Below are positions 16,129-26,087 of a DNA stretch of 64,000 nucleotides, one piece after another. Both the position numbers and the translations under genes were made by a program. The notes beneath the pieces are model-generated. The model ran no database searches. It was not told where the DNA came from and saw only the letters and a program-made list of their open reading frames with translations. Source of the DNA: Neisseria sp. Marseille-Q5346 (GTDB lineage Bacteria; Pseudomonadota; Gammaproteobacteria; Burkholderiales; Neisseriaceae); the NCBI RefSeq assembly GCF_946902045.1, contig NZ_OX336253.1:124001-188000 (forward strand). Reading direction: 5' to 3'. Each line of letters opens with the position of its first letter. The first letter of the stretch is position 1.

Positions 16129-16156
16129 TGCCGTCTGAAAGTTTTCAGACGGCCTT
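16129..16156. terminator. Inverted DUS pair after the EamA gene
   Basis: GCCGTCTGAAA and TTTCAGACGGC arms with a two-base spacer, followed by TTATTTTT. The left copy is of the ATGCCGTCTGAA type. Confidence 0.8.
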
Positions 16157-16278
16157 ATTTTTATTATAAAATAGCCATTCATGCACCGATTTGGCCGTAT
16201 GGGAATTATTTTGCGCTTACGGGCGTTTCTATGTTAAACAATAAGTTGAACTCACACAATAATATCGATAGTTACATC

Positions 16279-16989
16279 ATGAAACATATTAAAAAACACA
16301 TTCAATGCGCCGTTTTCGGCATGCTAGTATTGTCCGGCTGTCAATCGTATCAGGAAGATCAAAGCCGCCGCAGTAAAATGGCACAATTTGCGCTTAACCA
16401 TCCCGTGGCCGCCCAAGTTATCGGGATGGAAGACGAAGGCTTAATCAATATGACCAGTAATGCCACACGCTTTGCCGAGCGTACAGGTTTGGATGACAAA
16501 GCAAACGGCGACAGCAGGGGAACACAGGTCAATGCCGTACGCCAAGCATTGTGGCAGGCGGCGATTGCTTCCAAATTTGACAGCATTATTGCAGAAAAAG
16601 CAGGTAATGCGCGTCTGACGGATATGGAGTTGCGTGAAGGTAAAGATGACTACTTCAGCCGCTACCTTGCCGACCAAGCGGTCGATCAACGCAACAACCG
16701 TATCGGCCGCAGTATCGGCAGTGCCAAGCCCGACAGCGATATGAAAACGCTGGCAGCAAGCATTTTGTTCTACTACAACAAAGTAGGCTTGTGGACGGCT
16801 TCCGAAGTGAACAACCGTTGGCGCATCAAACAGGAAAAACTTTCAGACGGCCAGTATGCCGAGGCATTGAAAAATATCGCCAAATTGGATCAAAACGGTA
16901 TGACCGAGCAGGAACGTAATAGTTATAAAACCGGTACGCTCAGCGAAATTAAACGTTCGGTCAAAGCCATACGTCAAGTCGAAGACTGA
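16279..16989 (+). CDS. Lipoprotein with a DUF6973-like domain
   Basis: 236 aa from ATG 16279. The N-terminus is a lipoprotein signal ending in the lipobox LVLSGC, so it should be anchored to the outer or inner membrane. The middle (residues about 40-140) has HPVAAQVIG and VRQALWQAAIASKFDS, resembling DUF6973 proteins whose core reads RHALW near a helical bundle. No enzymatic role is known. A DUS is inside the gene near 16841. It is 32 bases before hemB, perhaps in the same transcript, with no obvious functional link. Confidence 0.72.
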   Translation: MKHIKKHIQCAVFGMLVLSGCQSYQEDQSRRSKMAQFALNHPVAAQVIGMEDEGLINMTSNATRFAERTGLDDKANGDSRGTQVNAVRQALWQAAIASKFDSIIAEKAGNARLTDMELREGKDDYFSRYLADQAVDQRNNRIGRSIGSAKPDSDMKTLAASILFYYNKVGLWTASEVNNRWRIKQEKLSDGQYAEALKNIAKLDQNGMTEQERNSYKTGTLSEIKRSVKAIRQVED

Positions 16990-17009
16990 TTTTAAGACTT
17001 CATTATTGA

Positions 17010-18023
<1,014 letters not shown>

Positions 18024-18040
18024 AATAAAGAAATAAATTA

Positions 18041-18080
18041 AAAAGCGGCAAACAGTGTTTATCCTGTTTTGCCGCTTTTT
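18041..18080 (+). terminator. Terminator of hemB
   Basis: AAAAGCGGCAAACAG pairs with CTGTTTTGCCGCTTTT with one bulged base, followed by Ts. Confidence 0.85.
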
Positions 18081-18159
18081 TGTATTGCTCAATAGAACCT
18101 AGCTAAGGTTTATTTTTTGAAAATCTAAAAAATTTTGTATAGTAAGTTATGACCAAATA

Positions 18160-18203
18160 AAGGCCGTCTGAAAAAACAGTCTTCTGATTTTTCAGAAGGC
18201 CTT
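18160..18203. repeat. Inverted DUS pair with one degenerate arm
   Basis: The left arm is an intact AAGGCCGTCTGAA, the right arm TTCAGAAGGCCTT carries one changed base (C to A in the core). It can still fold as a hairpin and lies just after lipA. Confidence 0.7.
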
Positions 18204-18217
18204 ATATGATTTAAACT

Positions 18218-19201
18218 TTAGTGATGGCTGCAACCGCCGTGGGTTTCACGCAATGCTTCGGCTGCTTGTTCGTCTGCATGGTAGCTGGAGCGGACCATTG
18301 CACCGATGGCGGCATTGGTAAAGCCTAATTCGTATGCTTCTTTTTCAAAAACTTTGAATTGGTTGGGCGTTACATAGCGCAAGACGGGCAAGTGGCCGTC
18401 TGAAGGTTGCAGATATTGGCCGATGGTAATCATCTCGATATTGTTGGCACGCATATCGCGCATGATTTCGCGCACGTCCTCGTCTGTTTCGCCCAAGCCG
18501 ACCATGATGCCGGATTTGGTCGGGATATGTGGCATCATTTCTTTGTAGCGGCGCAGAAGCTCGAGGGAATGTTGGTAGTTGGCACCCGGACGGGCTTTTT
18601 TATACAGGCTTGGATGGGTTTCCAAGTTGTGGTTCATCACGTCGGGCGGTGTTTCTGCCAAGATTTCCAGTGCGATATCCAGACGGCCGCGGAAATCAGG
18701 AACAAGGATTTCGATTTTGGTATTCGGGCTGGTTTCGCGGATGGCTTTAATGCAGTCGGCGAAGTGTTGGGCGCCGCCATCTCGCAGGTCGTCACGGTCG
18801 ACGGAAGTGATCACGACATAGCGCAGGTTCATGGATTTAACGGATTCGGCCAAGTGTTTAGGCTCGTCAGGATCCAACATATTGGGACGACCATGGCCAA
18901 CGTCGCAGAACGGGCAGCGGCGGGTACAAATATCGCCCATAATCATGAATGTGGCTGTACCCTTGGTAAAGCATTCGCTGATATTTGGACAAGATGCTTC
19001 TTCGCACACGGTATGCATTTTTTGTTCGCGAAGAATATTTTTGATTTCAAAGAATTTCTTGCCCGGTAATTTGGCGCGAATCCATTCGGGCTTTTTCAAT
19101 TTTTGTTCCAATGGAACAACTTTAATCGGAATACGTGCAGTTTTGTCTGCGCCTTTCAGTTTGATGCCGCGTTTGGGGTCGTTTTTTACTTCTTCACTCA
19201 T
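18218..19201 (-). CDS. lipA: Lipoyl synthase
   Basis: 327 aa radical-SAM enzyme that inserts two sulfurs into octanoyl-protein to make lipoate. The auxiliary cluster Cys are C66, C71 and C77 ([12 protein letters not shown]), the radical-SAM Cys are C92, C96 and C99 (CTRRCPFC), and the C-terminal RSSY motif is present ([10 protein letters not shown]). It is the last gene of ybeD-lipB-lipA, about 130 bases after lipB with DUS copies in the gap. Its products modify the lipoyl domains of AceF and Lpd encoded at 29-33 kb. Confidence 0.97.
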   Translation of the reverse strand: MSEEVKNDPKRGIKLKGADKTARIPIKVVPLEQKLKKPEWIRAKLPGKKFFEIKNILREQKMHTVCEEASCPNISECFTKGTATFMIMGDICTRRCPFCDVGHGRPNMLDPDEPKHLAESVKSMNLRYVVITSVDRDDLRDGGAQHFADCIKAIRETSPNTKIEILVPDFRGRLDIALEILAETPPDVMNHNLETHPSLYKKARPGANYQHSLELLRRYKEMMPHIPTKSGIMVGLGETDEDVREIMRDMRANNIEMITIGQYLQPSDGHLPVLRYVTPNQFKVFEKEAYELGFTNAAIGAMVRSSYHADEQAAEALRETHGGCSHH

Positions 19202-19330
19202 GGTGATGTGTTCTTTCTGTCGTTATAAAGGCCGTCTGAAAAGCTGATTGCGGCCTTTATGGCCTAAGGGCTTGTGGGTTCAGAGGGGCAGTTAAAAGAT
19301 GGCGTTGGGGTCGAATATTTTCAGACGGCC

Positions 19331-19933
19331 TTATGCTAGCTCTTTTTGTAAATGCTCGGTCAGTTTGTCTGAAACTTCTACCAAACTAGGTGCCGGAGAG
19401 ACATAGTCGGCAATTTGGGTCATTTCCATACCGGCATAACCGCAGGGGTTGATATGGGTAAACGGACTTAAATCCATGTTTACATTGAGAGCCAAGCCGT
19501 GGTAAACGGAGCCGTCTTTGATACGCAGGCCCAGGGAAGCGATTTTACGCTCGCCGACATAAACGCCGGGGCGTTTGGGATCGGCTGCTGCTTCGATGCC
19601 GTATTCTGCCAAGGTGGCGATAATGCTGTTTTCAAGTGCGGAAACGATATGGCGGACGCTGGTTTTACGGCGTTTGAAATTGATCATCGTATAGACGACC
19701 AATTGACCTGGGCCGTGATAGGTAATTTGACCTCCTCTGTCAATTTGGACAACGGGAATATCGTCGCGGATGAGGAGGTGTTCGGGTTTTCCGGCCAAGC
19801 CTTGGGTAAATACGGGCGGATGTTCGACCACCCATAATTCGTCTTCGGTGTTTTCGTCACGCGAGGCATTAAATGCCTTCATGGCTTCGAAAGTCGGCAG
19901 GTAATCGACCAAGCCTTTGTGCACGATTTTCAT
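19331..19933 (-). CDS. lipB: Octanoyltransferase
   Basis: 200 aa. It moves octanoyl groups from ACP to lipoyl domains. The conserved HHG-type motif region [12 protein letters not shown], the Lys of [12 protein letters not shown] (K130) and the catalytic Cys of NPCGYAGME (C164) are present. The start ATG overlaps the stop of the upstream gene by one base (TAATG), pointing to translational coupling. An AG-DUS begins immediately before its stop codon, at 19319-19330. Confidence 0.96.
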   Translation of the reverse strand: MKIVHKGLVDYLPTFEAMKAFNASRDENTEDELWVVEHPPVFTQGLAGKPEHLLIRDDIPVVQIDRGGQITYHGPGQLVVYTMINFKRRKTSVRHIVSALENSIIATLAEYGIEAAADPKRPGVYVGERKIASLGLRIKDGSVYHGLALNVNMDLSPFTHINPCGYAGMEMTQIADYVSPAPSLVEVSDKLTEHLQKELA

Positions 19934-20208
19934 TACAGCACCACTTTAACCAATTCGTGTGAAGTCAGGTCGCGGTAGATATTGTCGAGCTGCTCTTGGT
20001 TATCGACATTTACTTTGACGGTTGCGCTGGTGTAGTTGCCTTTGCTGCTTGGGCGCGTAGTAATGTGGTGCGGCTCGGTGTCGGGAGCGTGTTTACGCAC
20101 GGTTTCCAAGATGGCGGATTCAAATTCGGGATGAACTGCGCCCATGACTTTTACAGGAAAGGTGCAAGGGAATTCAATCAGTGATTTTTTTTCGGTTGAG
20201 TCTGTCAT
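19933..20208 (-). CDS. ybeD: YbeD-family (DUF493) protein
   Basis: 91 aa, close to the 87 aa of E. coli YbeD. It has the family segments [13 protein letters not shown] and [15 protein letters not shown] and an ACT-like ferredoxin fold is expected. It is regularly found in front of lipB, as here. Its function is probably regulatory but not established. AAGGTAG precedes ATG. Confidence 0.9.
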   Translation of the reverse strand: MTDSTEKKSLIEFPCTFPVKVMGAVHPEFESAILETVRKHAPDTEPHHITTRPSSKGNYTSATVKVNVDNQEQLDNIYRDLTSHELVKVVL

Positions 20209-20234
20209 GGTTTACTACCTTGTTTGGTTAGCCA

Positions 20235-20263
20235 GGGCCGTCTGAAAAGTTTTCAGACGGCCC
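20235..20263. repeat. Inverted DUS pair upstream of ybeD
   Basis: GGGCCGTCTGAAAA and its complement with a single-base spacer, between the divergent ybeD and lon genes. Confidence 0.8.
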
Positions 20264-20421
20264 GAAATCCGATATATTTTATCGTAAACGTCCATATCGG
20301 GCTATTAAAAATGATGTTTTCGAAAATAGGTACGGATAAGCTGTTTTCAAGTCTTGAAATGGAGCGCTTCAGCCCAATTTTGAGCTACATTCTGATTTAA
20401 CAATGATTGAGATTATTAACT

Positions 20422-22881
20422 ATGCCGACAAAAGACAAATATTTTGAGGAATACAGTGCGCTGGCTACCTTGCCTTTGCGTGATGTCGTGGTGTATCCGC
20501 ATATGGTATTGCCGCTGTTCGTCGGTCGTCCTAAATCGATTGCGGCCCTTGAGGCGGCAATGGCCAATGATGATCCGGTTTTCCTGTTAGCCCAGCTTGA
20601 CCCTAATACAGAAGACCCTAAAGCTGAAGACTTGCACCAGACCGGTACAGTCGCCCAAGTTTTGCAGGTTTTGAAGCTGCCTGACGGTACGGTTAAAGTA
20701 TTGGTAGAAGGTATCCGTCGTGCGCGCGCGTTGACGGTTGATGAAACAGGCGGATTGTTTTTGTCCCATGTTGAGGCGATTGATGAGAATAGCGACAAGG
20801 ACAATCCCGAAATTGAGGCCTTGCGCCGTACTCTGCTGACTCAATTTGAGCAATATGCGAAATTGAACAAAAAAATCCCTGCCGAAGTTATCAGTACCAT
20901 CAGCAGTATCGATGACAACAGCCGTCTTGCCGATACTATTGCCGCGCATTTGCAGCTGAAATTGGAGCAGCGTCAATATGTGCTGGAGACTGCCGGCATT
21001 GTTGAGCGTTTGGAATTTCTGCTGGCGCAGTTGGAAGCCGAACTCGATATCATGCAGGTCGAGAAACGCATCCGTGGCCGCGTGAAACGTCAAATGGAAA
21101 AATCCCAACGCGAGTATTACTTGAATGAGCAAGTGAAAGCGATTCAGAAAGAGTTGGGCGAAGAAGACGAGCGCGACGAGCTGGATGCTCTGGAAAACAA
21201 AATTAAAGAAGCAGGCATGAGCAAAGAGGCTGAAGAAAAATGTCTGTCTGAATTGAAAAAACTGAAAATGATGCCGCCAATGTCTGCGGAATCTACCGTC
21301 GTGCGCAACTATATCGATACTTTGCTTGAGCTGCCGTGGAAGAAAAAATCCCGTGTCAGCAAAGATATTGCCAAGGCTGATTTGATTTTGAATGCCGACC
21401 ACTATGGTTTGGAAAAAGTCAAAGAGCGTATTTTGGAATATTTGGCTGTTCAAAAACGTATGGACAAGCTCAAAGGCCCGATTTTGTGTCTGGTGGGTCC
21501 TCCGGGGGTGGGTAAAACTTCCTTGGGTGAGTCGATTGCCAAAGCCACAGGCCGACAATATGTGCGTATGGCGTTGGGCGGCGTGCGTGATGAAAGCGAA
21601 ATCCGAGGCCACCGCCGTACCTATATCGGCTCTATGCCGGGCAAAATCCTGCAAAACATGGCGAAAGCGGGTGTGAAAAATCCATTGTTCCTGCTGGATG
21701 AAATCGACAAGATGGGCAGCGATTTCCGCGGTGATCCGGCCAGTGCATTGCTTGAAGTGCTGGATCCTGAGCAAAACAACAAGTTCGCCGACCACTATGC
21801 CGAAGTCGATTATGATTTGAGCGATGTGATGTTTATTGCCACTTCAAACAGCTTGAATATCCCAACTCCGCTGCTTGACCGTATGGAAATTATTCGTCTG
21901 TCCGGTTATACGGAAGACGAAAAAATCAATATCGCTATGCAATACCTTGTGCCGAAACAAATGAAGCGCAATGGTGTGAAAGAGGGTGAGTTGGTGGTTG
22001 ATGAAAGTGCTGTGCGCGATATTATCCGTTACTACACCCGCGAGGCCGGTGTCCGCTCGTTGGATCGTGAAATTGCCAAAATCTGCCGCAAAGTAGTGAT
22101 GCAGGTTACCTTGAATGAGGACAAGAAAAAAGCGTCCAAATCCAAAACATTAAGCAAGGCTAAGCCTAAAGCGATTAAAGTTACTGAGAAAAATCTGCAT
22201 GACTATTTGGGCGTGCGCCGTTTCGACTATGGTGTGGCCGAAAGCGAAAACCGCATCGGTCAGGTAACCGGTCTGGCTTGGACCGAAGTCGGTGGCGAGT
22301 TGTTGACTGTTGAGGCGGTTGCCTTGCCGGGCAAAGGTACGATTCAATGTACCGGCCAATTGGGCGATGTCATGAAAGAATCAGTATCGGCTGCATGGTC
22401 GGTTGTCCGTTCTCGTGCTGAATCAGTGGGTCTGGCTCCTGATTTTTACGAGAAGAAAGACATTCACGTCCATGTGCCTGAAGGTGCGACGCCGAAAGAT
22501 GGTCCGAGCGCAGGTATTGCCATGACTTTGGCGATGGTTTCTGCCTTTACCAAAATTCCGGTGCGTGCGGATGTGGCGATGACCGGTGAAATCACTTTGC
22601 GTGGCGAAGTGTTGCCGATCGGCGGTTTGAAAGAAAAACTGCTGGCTGCTTTGCGCGGCGGCATCAAGCATGTATTGATTCCGAAAGACAACGTCAAAGA
22701 TTTGGAAGAAATCCCTGAAAATGTCAAAACCGGTCTGACCATCCATCCGGTCAAATGGATTGATGAAGTGTTGGCTTTGAGTCTGGAAACTCAGCCTGAG
22801 CAATGGGTTGCCGAATTGGCAGTTGCCGAGACCGTGCAAACTCCTAAGACAAAGTCAAGAACAAAAGCAACCAAGCATTAA
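20422..22881 (+). CDS. lon: ATP-dependent Lon protease
   Basis: 819 aa from ATG 20422; an in-frame TTG at 20407 is a weaker start. It is a cytoplasmic hexameric AAA+ protease that removes damaged and regulatory proteins. The N-terminal substrate domain has [20 protein letters not shown]. Walker [10 protein letters not shown] is at residues 359-367. The catalytic dyad is Ser696 in [11 protein letters not shown] and Lys739 in [14 protein letters not shown], spaced 43 residues as in E. coli. It has a Lys-rich insert near residue 570 ([19 protein letters not shown]) and a slightly long Lys-rich tail. A hairpin terminator follows. Confidence 0.97.
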   Translation: MPTKDKYFEEYSALATLPLRDVVVYPHMVLPLFVGRPKSIAALEAAMANDDPVFLLAQLDPNTEDPKAEDLHQTGTVAQVLQVLKLPDGTVKVLVEGIRRARALTVDETGGLFLSHVEAIDENSDKDNPEIEALRRTLLTQFEQYAKLNKKIPAEVISTISSIDDNSRLADTIAAHLQLKLEQRQYVLETAGIVERLEFLLAQLEAELDIMQVEKRIRGRVKRQMEKSQREYYLNEQVKAIQKELGEEDERDELDALENKIKEAGMSKEAEEKCLSELKKLKMMPPMSAESTVVRNYIDTLLELPWKKKSRVSKDIAKADLILNADHYGLEKVKERILEYLAVQKRMDKLKGPILCLVGPPGVGKTSLGESIAKATGRQYVRMALGGVRDESEIRGHRRTYIGSMPGKILQNMAKAGVKNPLFLLDEIDKMGSDFRGDPASALLEVLDPEQNNKFADHYAEVDYDLSDVMFIATSNSLNIPTPLLDRMEIIRLSGYTEDEKINIAMQYLVPKQMKRNGVKEGELVVDESAVRDIIRYYTREAGVRSLDREIAKICRKVVMQVTLNEDKKKASKSKTLSKAKPKAIKVTEKNLHDYLGVRRFDYGVAESENRIGQVTGLAWTEVGGELLTVEAVALPGKGTIQCTGQLGDVMKESVSAAWSVVRSRAESVGLAPDFYEKKDIHVHVPEGATPKDGPSAGIAMTLAMVSAFTKIPVRADVAMTGEITLRGEVLPIGGLKEKLLAALRGGIKHVLIPKDNVKDLEEIPENVKTGLTIHPVKWIDEVLALSLETQPEQWVAELAVAETVQTPKTKSRTKATKH

Positions 22882-22900
22882 GTTGGCCGTCTGATGTTGC

Positions 22901-22955
22901 AAAAAATGTGGTTTTGCCCTGAATGCCCCAAAAATAGGGCAATTCCACATTTTTT
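22901..22955 (+). terminator. Terminator of lon
   Basis: A long stem: AAAAAATGTGG and GCCCT at 22901-22920 pair with AGGGC and CCACATTTTT at 22936-22955, with a symmetrical two-base mismatch. Its T run is directly followed by the hupB -35 box. Confidence 0.82.
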
Positions 22956-22957
22956 AC

Positions 22958-22987
22958 TTGACATGATAATTTCAGAATTGCTATAAA
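22958..22987 (+). promoter_or_regulatory. Sigma-70 promoter of hupB
   Basis: A perfect -35 TTGACA (22958-22963), 18 bases, and TATAAA (22982-22987). The leader of about 75 bases before the GTG start contains a small hairpin, CCCGA / TCGGG (23017-23030). Confidence 0.75.
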
Positions 22988-23067
22988 GTGCGTATGTGCT
23001 TTGAAAGCGCTCAAGCCCCGAGTATTCGGGCATTTCATCATCTTTATACGATAGGAAGGGACTAATT

Positions 23068-23337
23068 GTGAACAAGTCTGAATTGATCGAAGCAATTGCT
23101 CAAGAAGCCGGCATTTCCAAATCTGCTGCGCAAAAAGCTTTGGATGCTACTACTAATGCCGTAACCAACGCATTGAAAAGCGGCGACACTGTTACTCTGG
23201 TCGGTTTCGGTACTTTCTACGTCGGCGAACGCGCCGAACGTCAAGGCCGCAACCCAAAAACTGGCGAGCCTTTGACTATTGCTGCTGCTAAAACTCCTAA
23301 ATTCCGTGCCGGTAAAGCATTGAAAGACGCTCTGTAA
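23068..23337 (+). CDS. hupB: DNA-binding protein HU-beta
   Basis: 89 aa with a GTG start preceded by AGGAAGG. HU is a small basic protein that bends and compacts DNA as a dimer. The N-terminal helices ([24 protein letters not shown]) are split here as [14 protein letters not shown] and [32 protein letters not shown] is the conserved core and arm with the Pro that inserts into DNA. In E. coli and others hupB also follows lon, as here. It is followed by a sequence of three hairpins. Confidence 0.96.
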   Translation: MNKSELIEAIAQEAGISKSAAQKALDATTNAVTNALKSGDTVTLVGFGTFYVGERAERQGRNPKTGEPLTIAAAKTPKFRAGKALKDAL

Positions 23338-23363
23338 TTTAGAGTCTTTCCCTGAATGGGAAT

Positions 23364-23389
23364 AAAAAACCGATTTGATTCGGTTTTTT
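23364..23389 (+). terminator. Terminator of hupB
   Basis: AAAAAACCGA and TCGGTTTTTT arms around a six-base loop, 26 bases after the stop. Confidence 0.88.
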
Positions 23390-23395
23390 ATTTTG

Positions 23396-23425
23396 AAGGC
23401 CGTCTGAAACCTTTCAGACGGCCTT
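23396..23425. repeat. Inverted DUS pair
   Basis: AAGGCCGTCTGAAA and its complement with a two-base spacer, seven bases after the hupB terminator. Confidence 0.85.
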
Positions 23426-23442
23426 TAGTTTGTTGAGTGCAT

Positions 23443-23485
23443 AAAAAGGCTGAAATCCTAATGATAAAAGGATTTTAGCCTTTTT
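23443..23485 (+). terminator. Additional hairpin upstream of feoA
   Basis: 17-base arms AAAAAGGCTGAAATCCT and AGGATTTTAGCCTTTTT with one G-T pair, ending in Ts. The 350-base gap 23338-23687 therefore holds three hairpins and then the feoA regulatory region. Confidence 0.75.
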
Positions 23486-23515
23486 AGTTTATCTTGTTAC
23501 ATTTGATTTTTATAT

Positions 23516-23530
23516 TGATATACCTTATCA
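23516..23530 (+). promoter_or_regulatory. Candidate Fur box upstream of feoAB
   Basis: TGATATACCTTATCA: 5-base inverted arms TGATA / TATCA with a five-base spacer, which is exactly the spacing of the 7-1-7 Fur consensus TGATAATNATTATCA. It is about 160 bases before feoA. Confidence 0.5.
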
Positions 23531-23687
23531 TTAAGGGAAACAATAACAGTATTCAAAACAAACCGCACTTATCGAAAGAAGGGGCAAATAGCCACTCATA
23601 ACCAATCTTTCAAATGTGCCGCACATTCGTCATTCTTCTCACGTTTTTTTAATAATCTACTTTTAAAACAAATGAAAAGAGAGGCTT

Positions 23688-23957
23688 ATGTCTACCATTC
23701 CTTTGTCGCGCCTGAAAAAAGGCGCAGTCGTCCATATTGATTCTATTATTTCCAACCCTGTTTTTGGTGAATTGGATTCCTTGGTAACCCGTCGTCTTGC
23801 GGATTTGGGTTTTTCCAGCGGAATGCCGTTGCAAGTGATTGCCGTGGGCGGTTTTGGAAGAGGACCGTTTGCAGTACGCTTGGGCAATCAATCCCAATTT
23901 TCCCTGCGGTTGGAAGAGGCCGGGAAGATTATGTGTCGTATCGTTGAGGCCGTTTAA
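23688..23957 (+). CDS. feoA: Ferrous iron transport protein A
   Basis: 89 aa, cytoplasmic, SH3-like. It has LSRLKKGAVVHIDSI at the start, RRLADLGFSSGMPLQVIAVG in the middle and FSLRLEEAGKIMCRI at the end, the typical FeoA arrangement. It is needed for FeoB function and its exact role is still debated. AGAGG precedes ATG. The feoB start lies 24 bases on, separated by a DUS. Confidence 0.93.
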   Translation: MSTIPLSRLKKGAVVHIDSIISNPVFGELDSLVTRRLADLGFSSGMPLQVIAVGGFGRGPFAVRLGNQSQFSLRLEEAGKIMCRIVEAV

Positions 23958-23981
23958 GGCCGTCTGAAAGAATAAGGAAAA

Positions 23982-25853
23982 ATGATGGAACTAAGCTATT
24001 TTGCCTTGATTGGCGCGCCAAACTGCGGCAAAACCGTTTTGTTCAACGGTTTGACCGGCTCACATGCCAAGGTTGCCAATTATCCGGGCGTAACTGTCGA
24101 TAAGCGCGAGGGCGCCTTTCTCGACGACGAGGCCGTCCGCATTATCGACCTGCCGGGCACATACAGCCTACGCACGACCAGCCCCGACGAAGCGGTGGCG
24201 AAAGATGTAATGGTAGGCAAGATGGGCATTCCGCCCGATGCCATTATTGCCGTTGCCGACGCGACCAACCTGCGTATGACCCTGCGCATGATTTTGGAAC
24301 TGAAAACGCTGGGACTGCCTATGGTGGTGTCGCTGAATTTGAGCGACGTGGCCCGCAAAAGGGGCTTGAATATCGACGCGGCCAAACTGAGCGAGTTGTT
24401 GGATGCACCTGTTTTGGAAACAGTTGCAGTGAGCGCGTCGGGCGTACAGGCTGTACGCGAAGCCGTGGCGAAGCTGCCGCGCAAACGCTCTTTCCCCGCA
24501 AACCCCACCTCTGCCGAACGCACGCTCGATGCGCTGGATAGCGACAAACTTTATCAAGAAGTCGAATCGATTTTGGCACAAGTGGTACGCACCCAGATGA
24601 CGCTGCCCGCATGGCACAAAAAACTCGACGACATCGTGCTGCACCCCGTCTGGGGCATGATTATGCTGCTGGTGATCCTGTTTATGGTGTTCCAAGCGGT
24701 ATACACTTGGGCGGCACCGATTATGGATGCCATTGAAGGCGGTTTTACCGCACTGGGAGAATGGATAGGCGCGAACATGGAACCGGGCATCCTCAACGAT
24801 TTGCTGGTCAACGGCGTCATTGCCGGTTTGGGCAGCGTGTTGGTGTTCCTGCCTCAGATTACGATTTTGTTTGCCTTTATCCTGCTATTGGAAGACTCAG
24901 GCTATCTGCCGCGTGCAGCCTTCCTGCTGGATAACATCATGGCAAAAAGCGGTTTGTCCGGCCGTTCGTTTATTCCCCTTTTGTCCAGCTTTGCCTGTGC
25001 CGTTCCTGCCGTGATGTCGGCGCGTACCATTAACGACCCGCGCGAACGCCTTGTTACCATCGCGGTTGCGCCGTTGCTGACTTGTTCCGCACGTTTGCCA
25101 GTGTATGCGCTGATTATCGCCGCTGTTATTCCTGACCGTACAGTGGGTGGGATTTTCAACCTGCAAGGCCTGACATTGTTTATTCTTTATATCGTAGGCA
25201 TTCTGTCGGCCGCATTGGCAGCGTATATCATGAAACGCTTGGCGCGGATGAAAGGCAATGTGCAACAATTCCCACTTTTGATGGAATTGCCGACTTTCCG
25301 TACGCCTAACTTCAAACACATCATGACCAGCTTGTGGGATAGGGTAAAAGCCTTCCTGAAACGCGCGGGTACCATCATTTTTGCGTTGGCCGTGGTTCTG
25401 TGGGGCTTGGTAAGCTGGCCGCAACCGCCTGAAGGCGCAACCGGTGCCGCCATCGATTACAGCTTGGCAGGTACGCTTGGTCATGCTATTCAGCCGTTTT
25501 TTGCACCTTTAGGCTTTACTTGGGAAATGTGTATCGCCATGATTCCGGGTATTGCCGCGCGCGAAGTGGTCGTTGCCGCTTTGGGTACTGTTTACGCCGT
25601 CAGCGCATCGTCTGAAGATGCAGTACAAAACGCACTGATTCCTATCATACACAACAACTGGGGCTTGCCGACTGCCTTTGCCTTCTTGGCTTGGTATGTG
25701 TATGCTCCGATGTGTGCCGCAACTTTGGCCGTAATTAAACGCGAAACCAAATCCACGAAAAATATGCTTATGATTACAGGCTATTTGTTCCTGATGGCTT
25801 ATTTTGCCGCATTCGTGGTTTACCAAATTTCTTCAAGGATACTATCGTCATGA
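23982..25853 (+). CDS. feoB: Ferrous iron transport protein B
   Basis: 623 aa, at the short end for FeoB. The N-terminal G-protein domain has the G1 motif GAPNCGKTVLFNGL (residues 10-23), the G2/switch I segment VANYPGVTVDKREG and the G3 motif DLPGTYSLR. Membrane segments with the core motifs PLLTCSARLPVY and REVVVAALGTVYA follow from residue about 220. It imports Fe2+ across the inner membrane. Its stop overlaps the start of the next small gene (ATGA). Confidence 0.95.
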   Translation: MMELSYFALIGAPNCGKTVLFNGLTGSHAKVANYPGVTVDKREGAFLDDEAVRIIDLPGTYSLRTTSPDEAVAKDVMVGKMGIPPDAIIAVADATNLRMTLRMILELKTLGLPMVVSLNLSDVARKRGLNIDAAKLSELLDAPVLETVAVSASGVQAVREAVAKLPRKRSFPANPTSAERTLDALDSDKLYQEVESILAQVVRTQMTLPAWHKKLDDIVLHPVWGMIMLLVILFMVFQAVYTWAAPIMDAIEGGFTALGEWIGANMEPGILNDLLVNGVIAGLGSVLVFLPQITILFAFILLLEDSGYLPRAAFLLDNIMAKSGLSGRSFIPLLSSFACAVPAVMSARTINDPRERLVTIAVAPLLTCSARLPVYALIIAAVIPDRTVGGIFNLQGLTLFILYIVGILSAALAAYIMKRLARMKGNVQQFPLLMELPTFRTPNFKHIMTSLWDRVKAFLKRAGTIIFALAVVLWGLVSWPQPPEGATGAAIDYSLAGTLGHAIQPFFAPLGFTWEMCIAMIPGIAAREVVVAALGTVYAVSASSEDAVQNALIPIIHNNWGLPTAFAFLAWYVYAPMCAATLAVIKRETKSTKNMLMITGYLFLMAYFAAFVVYQISSRILSS

Positions 25854-25978
25854 CTCAATATATTATCGTCGGCTTGATTATGTTCGCCTGCGTATTCTTC
25901 CTCTTGCGAAAATTCGTATTCAAACCGAAAAAACGCGACTGCAGCAGCGGCTGTGGCAAATGCGGCGGTTGCGGTTAA
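25850..25978 (+). CDS. FeoB-associated Cys-rich membrane peptide
   Basis: 42 aa, starting with the ATGA overlap of the feoB stop, so translation is surely coupled. Residues 4-19 are a single membrane helix (IIVGLIMFACVFFLL), then a basic linker (RKFVFKPKKR), then a tail with CSSGCGKCGGCG, four Cys in eleven residues. This is the layout of FeoB-associated Cys-rich membrane proteins. The Cys tail could bind iron or Fe-S and hand it on, but its role is not established. Its presence here in place of FeoC fits a non-enterobacterial Feo system. Confidence 0.85.
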   Translation: MTQYIIVGLIMFACVFFLLRKFVFKPKKRDCSSGCGKCGGCG

Positions 25979-25994
25979 ATAAAGAGGGTTAGGT

Positions 25995-26029
25995 AAAAGG
26001 CCGTCTGAAATGGTTTCAGACGGCCTTTT
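25995..26029. terminator. Inverted DUS pair ending the feo operon
   Basis: 16-base perfect arms with a three-base loop and T run. Confidence 0.85.
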
Positions 26030-26087
26030 TTATTGCTCTATGGCTTTTCAGATGCAAAACTAGGTATTTAGAGCTTAGCACCAGGAT

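Noticed and set aside
20587..21795. 402-codon minus-strand open frame
   Set aside because: Antisense of lon, Phe/Gln/His rich, no recognisable domain.
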